Below are positions 1 to 11,000 of a DNA stretch of 64,000 nucleotides, piece after piece. The notes beneath the pieces were generated by a model. It ran no database searches. It was given only the letters and a program-made list of their open reading frames with translations, and was not told the origin of the DNA. The stretch comes from Mesodorylaimus sp. YZB2_4. Lineage: Eukaryota; Nematoda; Enoplea; Dorylaimida; Dorylaimidae. Within the stretch, counting starts at the first letter, position 1. Every line of letters begins with the position of its first letter. Made by a program: the position numbers and the translations under genes. The stretch covers positions 372,001 to 436,000 of the forward strand of contig JASANH010001725.1 in NCBI GenBank assembly GCA_030248295.1, given 5' to 3'.

Positions 1-2358
1 CCGGGCTCGGTCCGCGAGTTCCGAGTCAATGGTGTTCCGGGCACGGCCACGTCCATGCACTTTGATTTGGACGAAGGAACGCGCAAAACGGTGGCCGAGT
101 ATTTTACTGAGCGTTACGGCCCACTGAACTTTCCGAAATTTCCCGTTTTGCATGTCGGATCGAAGCGTCGTTCGGCCTACATCCCCATCGAGGTCAGGCT
201 TGCTGATAAAATAGATTTTGTATTCTAAACATTTTGCGCCCTTTCAGCATTGCGTCTTGGTGCAGAGTCAGAAGGTCGGGAAGAAGTTGACGGAACGCCA
301 AACGTCAACCATGATCAAAGTGAGCAGACGGGCGTCCACTTCGAGCCTCGAATACAAAGATTGTTTGATTTCAGCAAGCGGCGACAGATGCGCCAACTCG
401 AATGCGTAAGATTCAAGCGCTGGCTCGCGATGCCGCCTTCGACACTGACCCGTGGCTGAAGGCGTTCGGAATTCAAGTGGACATGCGAATGGTCAGCGTG
501 CCCGGACGTGCGTTGATGCCGCCCAAGATTCAGTACGGACAAGGAGGCCGCGGCGCCGAGGTAAGTACGACTCATTTCCCAGTGAGTGTCCCTTCGTGAC
601 GGATGCCATTTAGGGAACGACGCCTCGAGATGGCGTGTGGCGATTCGAAAATGAAAAGTTCTACTTGCCGGCTGCGGCCAATGCGTACGGTCTGCTGGTG
701 GTTGGACGTCGCAAGGAGGATCCGGTCGTGGTGTGAGTTCCCCTTTCGTGCTCTCGGAGTTTGTGCACGTGCCTCGCCTTTGGTTCAGGCAATTCATCGG
801 AAAGCTGATCAACTGCTGCGTCGGCTTCGGAATGCGCATGCCGCAGTGGCCGGACGGTGCCCAGGCTATCAAGGACGTGGCGGACGTTGAACCCGCGATG
901 ACGTCGATTTGCAAGGAGATCGAATCGAAGGGCAAGCAGTGTCGATCATCATCGTCGTGGTGCCTCAGAAGAGCACCCAGTTTTATTGTAAGCTGGCCGT
1001 TGTTCCTGTTGGAGGCTTGCTCTGACCGTGCTTTTGTTGCAGCCGAAATCAAACGCGTGGGCGACGTGGTGTTGGGCGTGATGACGCAGGTGGTCTTGGC
1101 GAAGAACGCCATGGACGTGGCGCAGAAGAACAAGATGCAGACGGCTCAGAACATCGCCTTGAAGATGAACTCGAAAATGGGCGGAGTCAACTCGAAGGTG
1201 TTGACGGATCGGACGTAAGCTTCCAGTCGAGTTTTGTCGAGTTTCTGTTCTCAATCGGGTTTTTTGGCAGGATTTACAACGTGGTCGTGGATCAACCGAC
1301 GATGTTCATGGGAATCGACGTGACTCATCCGTCGCCGCTGGATAAACGATCGCCGTCTGTCGCTGCCGTAAGATGCGGTTCTTGTTTTGTGTGCTCAGCT
1401 GATATAGGTATTTCAGGTCGTCAGCAACGTGGATTTGAAGCCGATGCGTTTCGCGGCCACGATCAAAGTGCAGAAGCATCGTCGCGAGGCCTTGGTTTAT
1501 TTGGTGGACGCCATGCGCGATCGTTTGGTGGCCTTCTACAACGCCACGAAGGTGAAGCCGGCTCGTATCATCGTGTACCGCGATGGCGTGTCCGAGGGGC
1601 AGTTCTGTCAAGTAAGGACTCGATTGGTGGTGACGTGTGGTCTAGGCTCCTTGTTTCAGGTGATCCGCGAAGAATTGCGGGGTTTGCGGGAGGCCTGCTT
1701 AACGTTGAGCACGGACTACAAGCCGCTGATCACGTTCATCGTCACTCAGAAACGCCATCACACTCGTTTGTTCTGCGCCAACGAGGCCGAGGCCAATGGA
1801 CGCGCTCGCAACATTCCGCCGGGCACGGTAGTGGACAACGTGATCACCAGTCCCGAGTGCTTCGACTTTTACTTGTGCAGTCACGCCGGAATTCAGGTGA
1901 GTCCGACTGGTGTAGTTGCAGGCTCGCTGGGTTTACTCTGCTCGTTTCAGGGCACCAGTCGTCCCACTCGCTACCAAGTGCTGTGCGATGATTCAAAGTT
2001 CACGTCGGACCAGCTGCAGATGATCACCTACGCCACGTGCCACATGTACGCTCGTTGCGCTCGTTCGGTCAGTGTGCCCGCTCCGAGCTACTACGCCGAT
2101 CTGGCCTGCACTCGTGCTCGCTACCACTTGTTGGACAAAGTGTAAGTCTGCTCGGGTGCACCAGGAGGGTGGGTGGTAGGTCCTCCTGTTGGTCGGGTTA
2201 TCCCCAGTGGGTCTTGTTGTAGGGGCGATTTCGGATGCGAGACGATGTCGGAGAAGAGCGGTGGTCAAGGAAGTCGTCAGAGTGCTGTGCCCGAGGATGA
2301 ATTGGTGGCTGGCGCATCGGTGGCCGAATCGTTGAAGTTTTCGATGTACTTCGTGTGA
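1..2358 (+). CDS. AGO: Argonaute-family protein, 5' truncated by the window edge
   Basis: Small-RNA-guided silencing protein. The window opens inside the PAZ domain (PAZ-end motif [20 protein letters not shown]), followed by MID and PIWI. Exons: 1-192, 248-319, 375-560, 614-732, 789-987, 1043-1214, 1271-1367, 1417-1611, 1660-1896, 1951-2141, 2223-2358, stop TGA. All four slicer residues are visible: Asp in GIDVTHP, the glutamate finger in HRREAL, Asp in [10 protein letters not shown] and His in RARYHL, so the PIWI fold is predicted to be cleavage-competent. The C-terminus ends LKFSMYFV, close to the family's usual MYF ending. One oddity: between KGKQ and SIIIVVVPQ (about 937-941) the frame slips by one base, and the phase of the next intron confirms a missing base. 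AGO versus PIWI subclade is not resolved, since the N-terminal half is outside the window. Confidence 0.93.
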
Positions 2359-3145
2359 AGAGGTGGAAGTGGTAGTTGATAGTTGGGGCTTTAGGAAGTG
2401 GGGGTAGTTGGTTTTAGATTAGAGTTGGTGAAGTCTATGATTTTTGTTGCTAACCGTTTTCTGTTGTACTAATTTGTTTTTCCTCGAGACGAGGCCGTTT
2501 TTGTTTTAAAATGGATTATATTGAAAGATTGTTTTCTGCAGTCCGGGGCTCTGGGGCGCAGTCTCGGCTTTTCTATTTACCGGGTTTGACAACTGTGGCC
2601 ACAAAACAAGAAGAACACGAGCTGTCAAACATTTCAACTGGAACGAGATGTGAGAATGAGACAGAAGATACAGTGACCCTGTTAAATGTCATGCCGATGC
2701 AGATAAATCAGGCCTGGTGGAAATTATGAACAAAAACTGCAGGATCAAGTGACTAAGCGAAACAAGACCAGGCCAAAGATGGTCTTGAAATTACACAGGG
2801 CCTAGCCGCGATACGAAACCACGGGAAAAATGCTGAAGTCAAGAGAGCAACAAAACGGATCCACTTTTCGAGCCCGAGAGGTAGCGATTGGACCCTGGGC
2901 ATGGGCAAGACTAAAAATCCATCTGTATTGCTATACGACACTTTTTCTTTTTCTTTTTTTTCTTTTTAAGATTACTGGCGAGTGCATGTAGTTGTCCTTC
3001 GTTAGGTGATATACAGTACTAGGGGAAAGGAGCGCCGGGAGACAGTAAGGAGTTTCTAATGCACCTAGCAGAAACAGTCGGTCATAACAAGTAGCTGAGG
3101 CGCACAAGTAAGTACTGGGAGTACACAATTGGAAAGCCATCACAG
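2359..3145. other. Intergenic stretch between conv­ergent genes
   Basis: Sequence between the Argonaute stop and the serine-protease stop, which converge. A pyrimidine-rich run lies at about 2941-2968. I see no conserved coding motif; short open frames here look random. Confidence 0.5.
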
Positions 3146-4416
3146 CTAGCTCGCATGGCTGACCGCTGTGAATTTTCCAATCCATTCAATGAATGCCGCT
3201 GTGTTTGCGTAAACACCTGGTTTTGTTGGCCGGCCGCACAGAGGATAGCCCCACGATGCCAGACCAACTTGAATCCATTGCTGCTTTTCCTGGTGGTAGT
3301 AAGCCAGAGGTCCACCACTGTCTGCCTGAAAGTTACGCTCGTTGTCTTAAAATAAGTGCGGTGCGATAGTCCCTACTTGGCACGTGTCCACCACTCCGAG
3401 TCGTACTCCGGCACACATCATGAGGCTATCTCGAAACTGTTGGGGATAGTCTAGTTTGCATTCGTCCGGGCTGATCAGGGTCACGGTGGCTTGCCGCAGA
3501 GTGGCACTGTCGACCCCACCTGAAACTGGATGAATTCAAACAGGGGCACATCAGGGAGCCACTTACCCGAAGCCATCAGACCCCATCCAGTGATCGCCCC
3601 CGATGAACCGGCGGATGGTATGGGCATAAACGCTTGTGGGAGACAGACAGGCGATATGTGGCTGCTGAACATGATAGGAACCGACAACTGAAAATGAAGC
3701 CTTGCTGGGTAACGGAGGCCAATCGCCTCTTACATCCTACATATATGTACAATACATCGTAGGGCTATGGTAGCCCTAAACTAGGGACATGTCCTAGACG
3801 ATTGTGAAAGTGGCCCCTGACTCGTACGTCCAGCTTGTGGCGCGAGCTACCAGCTGAGATTGCTGTGGGTGTGACCTGTTCACATTTGCCGCCCCGCCCA
3901 TCTTGTCCACTTACTTTTAACAATGCCACATCACTACTCCTCATTCGATGGTCATACTCCGGATGTACGTACACTTCCGCAACTGACGACACTACCTCCA
4001 ATTCGTCCTCCCTATTGTTCACCTTGTTGTGTACCCCTAACTTCACTTGGTACTTGCTGGCCACCGGTTGCTCATAGACACAATGAGCCGCAGTCAGGAC
4101 CCATTGATTTGATATCAGAGATCCACCACACTCGTAACGCCATCCCTCAGTAACACTCAGATAATAGATGGCGGCTTGCCACGGCCAACTGTACGCAACC
4201 GCATCCTCTCCTCCGATACTACCTGCTAAAACTGGCTTCACCGCTGGTTGCCCGCAAGACCATATCGAAGTCGAACATGGAAGAGCAAGGCCTGTAATGC
4301 GCGACGGGGTCAACTAGAATCTCACATGTCCCTCACTTACCCCAGCCAAAAACCAAGCAGCGCAGAATCAACCGCATCGTACTCTCCAGGCAGTCCAACA
4401 CTCTTCGCATCGCCAT
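3146..4416 (-). CDS. Secreted trypsin-like serine protease (S1 family), 298 aa
   Basis: Exons on the minus strand: 4341-4416, 3915-4291, 3567-3687, 3377-3519, 3146-3325; the joined frame is open. The N-terminus (MRLILRCLVFGWGLALPC) reads as a signal peptide; two further ATGs lie just upstream, and 4416 is the first. The catalytic triad is complete: His in LTAAHC, Asp in SSDVALLKL, Ser in ADSGGPL. Asp six residues before the Ser (VDTCQADSGG) sits at the S1 position and predicts trypsin-like Lys/Arg preference. Other family marks are ITGWG, SWG and KPGVYANTAAF. Two oddities: the residue before the catalytic Asp-Ser is Ala, not the usual Gly (position 193), and the activation site reads LAGSIGGEDA, with no Arg/Lys where zymogens are normally cut. 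It may be a digestive or immune protease; the substrate is unknown. Confidence 0.9.
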
Positions 4417-5011
4417 CCACTGTGAGGACGCCTCTCAAACAGATGACTCCTCGAGCCTTACTCACTGCACACACATCCCATATCGCCCTCTTTTATTGGA
4501 CACTCCAAGTGCAAGGCGTACGACGAAAGTCCATACACACGCCAGAAGGCAACATAGTGCCCATGAAAGACAAGAAAGGACTCGCAACTTATTGCAGACA
4601 GACATTCGCGTGACCATGAGCAGAATATCATCTCGACCCATTCGCCCTGTGCAAAAGTACAAACATAGAAAAGGCCATAAACAAAAAGCCAGCACACACG
4701 CACGCTCATTCTCTAACTCACCCATTAGGGAAACGCGCACGGCCTATTATCAAGATCAGACCACAAAACTGTGCTATCAATACCTACCAAACTAACTAAC
4801 CGTGTAAACCCGCCTGTGACAAGGATTGCATTGTATCGTCCTTAGTCTGTACAAAACGAAACTTATCCAGAAATAGTTCCTCTCACACTAATATCACATT
4901 CACCGCAAGCGCACACTTCTATGAAATACTCCCTTCCAAGGCAGACATAAATATCAACCGAAGTGTACCCATCAGTAAGGCAAATAGAACCCGAAGTGGC
5001 CGTCACTGTAA
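4417..5011. other. Intergenic, upstream of the protease
   Basis: Lies between the protease start and the carboxypeptidase D stop (both minus strand), so it should hold the protease promoter and the carboxypeptidase 3' UTR. I see no clear TATA box, polyadenylation hexamer or coding motif. Confidence 0.4.
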
Positions 5012-8000
5012 TCACCCAATGGGTTTCCTATCGAATATCTCGTCCTCACTTTCGTCCAACACAGTTTCATCGATCATTTGGTATTTGGGGCCCCCGTCCC
5101 TGCCTTTTGTAGTTACCTTATGGCCATTCTGCTGCCGCCCTCTAACCACAACCGACGGGAACCCATTCGGGGGTTTGCTCAGCATCATAGCATCGGCGTC
5201 TTCCTTTTCGTCGGACTGTTTCAAGAAGGCTCGTCCTTCATCATCGTCTTCGTCGCCAGCCGAAGCCAATGATTCTCGCAAAGGCAAGAAACCGTGTCGT
5301 CGATACTCGACTTCCTCCCCACCGGTAGTCAGACGAAGACACACGCAGAGAAAGACGGCGAACGCAATAAGGGCACTAATGGACACTGCAATAATGATTA
5401 TGGCCCTGGACGCCGACCGCCCGCCGTTCCACAGCCTGGTGATTCCGTCATCGGCCAGTGCCGTCAAATAGATGTCGTCTACTTTGGTCAGGCGAGCGAT
5501 TCGGTCATTGACTTCGATCATCTATAATGCGATGGTCACTGAAACACCTCCCACCTTCCACATCGCACATCCATCCTCACGACTCACCAATGTGAAACTG
5601 TTCTTGTACTTCTCCTTATGCACTCGCACTTCGTATTTTCCAGGTACCAACGGTATCTCGAACCGACCACGCGTGTCCGTCCTCACCTCGATACGCCTAT
5701 CGGGCTTGAAAATGGACGAGATCGAGTTCACGTACACAACGGCATCTGCCACACTCTGGTTCTTTGACTGATCATACACTGATCCATACAGACCCGTTTG
5801 TGCCTAAACCGAGCAAGTGAGTCACTTCCGCCAACTACCACTTACACCCGCAACACTCACCGTCCGCAAGAGGTTGTAAAAAGCTTCCTTCGTGTCCTTC
5901 CACAGCTTCTCGCCGTCCGAAGTCGTCAAGGCCCGCGAGCTGCTTGAAGGACAACAAGCCAGCTGTACGCCCAACAGCGCGAAAGGCACCCTCGGTGAGT
6001 TCGCATCCTTCACCTTAAACAGACTAGCGATCTCCTCTGAGCAATCTTTCGCCTTCTCTGAACACTCACCAGCTTTAAATCCGACTTGATCCTTGTCACG
6101 ATTTCGTTCGGACTCGTCGGCAAACACTCCGGCATGTTCTTGTGCCAATGAATAGAGGAAGTAAGGCGAGAATCGGCGATTGCGTAATGGGAAGCTGCGT
6201 TTTGAGCAAATTCCTCCAAAAGTGGGTCTAAAAACCAGACCACTTTCTCGAGACTACTAGATTACGGGAAAATCTGCTTACTTGAATTCGCTCCGGCGTA
6301 TTGAACACGTAACGAGCCCGAGCCCATAAATATCAGTACATCCACCGCTGGATTTTGATTTTCAAGCCATCTGTTCAACTTTTGCATAGTATTTGCATAG
6401 GCTGAAAGAGAAATCATTAAGCAACTTCAGCCGCCTCTGGAAAATTAGAAACGAACCCGAGGACTCAGGATCAGCTGACTTCACCTCACCACACCATGCC
6501 TCGCTCGTCAAACCCACTTACTGGGGCATAGCTCACTACTATTGGCAGCGCCATTTTCCGCTGCCCCTCCTATATACCACTGCGAATTAGAGAGCTTACC
6601 CAAGTCAGGGCCACATTGGGGCTGATCCCCACGGAGATCAACTCTCGGTACGATATCAAGTATCGAAGCATCCAACAGTGCTCTAAGAAGATGATTCTTT
6701 CTAGCATTTTCATCGCACAACTCTTTGATTGCCTCGTTGAGAAACGCGTCCGAGGCCGCATCGCCCAAACCAAATACTGCGACTCTCATATGGCTCGATC
6801 CATCTTTGTTCTGGGTCACCTGCATACCATGGAAACTAATTGCGTCTTCCGTCGCGCTGAAACACAAAACCTATTTTAGGAGCAGTAATCTGCCATATCT
6901 CTAATCCACGTACCTTAATTCGTATTTGACTATTTGACATGCATCTTCCGTTTGTCCAAACGGCATAGGCTGCCCAGCGTCAAGCGGCGGAGGAGGCGTA
7001 GGCACGACTAGCATTCCTTTGCGTCTGGTGGCATGAGTTTCAATATGGTCCTCTGACGGCGCACTCGTCGTCGATATGGTTGGTTGACCGGTCGACATTT
7101 TCAATTCGATGCTATGCAAGTTGGTCATGGCGTCAGATGTGACAGCCACATTGTTGTTCTCGTATTCTCCAATCCCCACAGCCAACACTGCAACAGTGAA
7201 TAGCGGATTCAATGCTCTACTCCTATCCGATGGTCATTCCCATCTCTTCGTTCATCAAAGCACGTACCTTTCAGGGCGTACACTCCAGGATCTCTGAGGA
7301 AGAGCAGAAAACGATCACCGAATACTTCGTACGTCGATGTAGCGTTGTCCGCTAGCCGCCTCACAGCATACGTGAGTGCTTGTTTCGAATCTACGTTTTT
7401 CATCGTCCCAGCAATCCCTGCAATAAGTTTTAATAAGAATGCGAACACACGCTCAAAAGGCATGGGACTGACTGTACCCCTGAGGCCCCATGAAGCATCG
7501 TTTTGCCCAGACCCCTAAAATAATGGACTCGGAAGAAACGAGTGAATTTCGCTAGCGGGGTCATTATACTGTAAGAAGCAAGAAATACAGATTCTTCGCC
7601 AAAAAGTCAGATTTTAAACAATGGGAAACTAGCATATCGCATGATACACGCAGATCACCATTTTCCCCTCAGCATTCGAGCCGCCATACTTGCTAGAATA
7701 GCAAATACTTAGAGCTCCTTGCCTCGGCTGAGTAATGGAGAACCAAAGAACATGAATACTTTAGTCAGCGGAGAACAATCGAAGGAGACAGGTCTACTTC
7801 ACCTTACCTTGCCATTTGGTCGACAAGAACGTCAGCAATACTTTCCTGTATTTCGACCACATGTTCCAAAACGCCGCCGTTTTCTCTCCTCTGCTTTGCC
7901 TTTTTCGTTTCGGCTTGCCTTTCTTACCAGCGCACGATTCTACGCCCAATCTTAGCCGATACTACAACAAATGTACATCTATTATGAAGTCAGTACAGTG

Positions 8001-11000
8001 GCACCCTGCATACTTACATTTAGTGGTGTCAATTGCACATTCGAAAAGGCATCAGTGGCGCACGAATGATCCTCCTTGATCTGACCACCTGACAGAGGCG
8101 ACAACCACTTCAGCAGCGGCTCATCGAATAAGATCCTTCGCTCGTCGTGCGCGTAACTGAAAACGAGACCTTGGTCATATGCACGCAGGTCTATCTGGTC
8201 AAAGAATAGAACCCAGCATCGGACGATCCGCTGATCCGAGGACTGCTGGATTTGCAACTACAATTTTTCGCGCTTTATCTGGTGTAAAATGGTCAGGTTG
8301 GCATACTGTAATACGAAAAGCTCGTTTTTTCCTCATAAATCACCATTTAATCCCGCTCAAGATGCTAGTTAGTTCTCCTGTGTCCTTTGGAGTGGTCTGA
8401 AGAGAGTGACAGCGACGAAACCGAGCAGGCTGGTAAGGACGCAGTGCCGAACACGTCATCCCCGTCAATCTTTTATTTTTCGAAGCGAGCCGATCTAGAA
8501 CCTGGATCGGATCAGGATCCAGAACCTAGGGTCGGATCGGTCGATGCTGGAGTAGAATACATCGTAGGAGCTCGCTGTGGGCCTTCGTCATATGCGCCCT
8601 ACCTGCCTTTTCCGCAAAATGTTTGGACTTCATACCCTCAACGCTTGCATAATAAAACCCTTCTCCGCGACTCACCTGAATCCATCTCCGTTATCCTGCA
8701 TGATCACCACGGCATCGATCGACTCCGACTTCTTCATCCAATTCACCAGCTGACCAGCCGCGTCCGAATCCTTCTGGCCGATCCTAGGGAATACAGGGGC
8801 CACATAGAGCACTGTCCGTTGTAAAATATCGCCGATCATCGCCTCATGATTGACTACTCCTCGACAAAAGTCGTTCAGCAGTTTTAACAGGATGGTCGAC
8901 GCCACCGAAGGTTCGGCCGTTTCATAATTTTCACTTCGATAACCAGTCAACAATATCCTCGTCTTCTTGTTCATTTCTTCTCCACCGCTCATATTCCCAA
9001 TGCGGTAGACATCGAACGCCGTTTGATGATGAATGAACTGCATGGCTTGCAAAACTATGTTACACTGGTTGACCAAACTGCCCGCCTTCTTTGCCAGAAC
9101 ATCCAGCGGCAATTCCTTCTCCGATGCCTCAGACCAGCTGCTCGTATCGTTCTTCAACAGAGTCCCATTTGAAATCTCGTCACCGAAATCTTCATCCTCG
9201 TCGCCTCGCTTTAATCGCTTAAGAAGAAAGTTTAATTCGGTCGCCTCGCCGTTCTGCACAGTGACACTCTTCGATTCAGGGGCGTAATCCACATGTTCGA
9301 CGGTTACTGTGTATTCGCCGGGTAGAAGCAAGCGCCAGTAATCGCCCGTTTTTGCACTACGAACTGAATGGTCGATGCCAGCCACCATGATCGTTGCATT
9401 TTCAATCGGCAGCATATTATGCGAGTTTTGGATGACTCCTCTGACTCCTCGATGTATCTAAAAAGTAAGATCGGGGTTGCTTTTAGTTGTCCTAGAGAAT
9501 TCAGGAAGTTCTCTCGAGCAGCGGCCGGAGTACCATGAGTACAAAATGGACTCCTAGCTCAATACAGTCGACACAGACACCCCCAACACACACACATACG
9601 CGAAGATGCGTGTACATTCCAGGAAACCAGGGCGCCGCTTGATAAGTCAAATTCCTACACCCCATATTCGGTCAGTCAAAACAAAAATTGGGTTTTTGTC
9701 AGCAGGCTTAACTATTCCCATGCATTATTTCCCCACCTCGAACTTAAACCCCCCCGTGATAACTATAATAATCGTATGACTCTTGTGGTCGAGTTGGTAT
9801 GATTTTCGACTTGCATACTGAACGCGCCGGGTTCGAATCCTGGTGGCCCCGAGTCTTTATCGAGAAAAAGTATGCGAATAACTACTGAAGGTGAAACATG
9901 GAATTGGTCGGTGGTGAAATGTCCTTAATGCCCAAGTCTCGGTAAGACGGGTTCCTGACGGCGCAATTGCGACGCTCACACTTTCAGCGACGTACAAAGT
10001 GGACTGAAGCTACCAGCCTTCCCCGTGACGCTTGATGGCATGTGTGGGATCGACGATGAGGACATCGCACACCTCGAATCCTGACATGCCCACTACCATT
10101 GCGACTGGCCGTTCCTAGAACCCACCAGCAACACTGCATATGGCAGGGCCCGGGTAAGCTGAGAGGGAGACCGTATCGCTAGGCGTGAGGGCGGCCCAGC
10201 GGGTCGATAATGGAAGAGAGGAGTCCTTATCGTTTTTTACACCAAAAACAGCCTCTCCAACTAGACAGTTGTAAATTAAAAAACTTGCGAGGATTATTTC
10301 AGTCATCCGCCACGTCCGGTATCTTGTCAAAGGGGCCACTTTGTTTCTTTTCCCACACACATAGTTCGGAATCAGTACAGTGTACAGCGGGACAGGGAGG
10401 ACTGTAGCCCAATATGATCAAGGGCCAAATGTGGAAATCACGTTAACCCTAGCGTCTAACCTTGGGCTGCAGGAGGAATTCAAAGGGGTTTGACCCAGGG
10501 GATACAAGATCAACGTCAAGTCACTCGCCAGCCAGACAAAGCCGCCAAAGGCTTGCAAGGTTTCCCTCAAGGGTATACCAACATTCCATTAGCGTTCGTT
10601 CGGGATCCCGGTCCCGATCCCGGTCGGAATTGCCCCTCCCGAACCCGATCCCGATAAAAAGTGTTCGGGATTGGGGACTGAATATTGTGGTGATATAATG
10701 TTTTTATTGCAACAGGGAATGGGGCTGGTGCATGGGAAACGAGCTGTAGGGGTGATAATGGCATGATCGGATGAAAGTACTCCCATAAAATGCACAAGTC
10801 CTGCTTTTTCTGATGTACGATTTGCGCCCAGTTGGATACAGTAACAGCCCGCATTTCCCTTCATTAGATGGTGGGCCTGCTGCAGAAGCTGGCGACATTC
10901 TGCTTGACACTGACTCAGATGGTCATGGCCATCAAAATATTTCAGAAGGGGAAATATAGAGACCTTGCCGGATGATTGAATTGATAGAGGAGAAGGAGGG

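Noticed and set aside
315-1133. 272-codon minus-strand frame
   Set aside because: It lies antisense to Argonaute exons and introns and shows no domain; it is a shadow of the coding strand.
8157-8257. Extension of carboxypeptidase D exon 6 to 8257 (open frame starting LQIQQSSDQ)
   Set aside because: It would break the reading phase from exon 5. The acceptor at 8157 (TTTTCAG) joins in frame and restores the domain.
8387-8824. 145-codon plus-strand frame ([18 protein letters not shown])
   Set aside because: Partly antisense to carboxypeptidase D exon 5 and otherwise intronic; acidic start resembles some transposase N-termini, but nothing else supports it.
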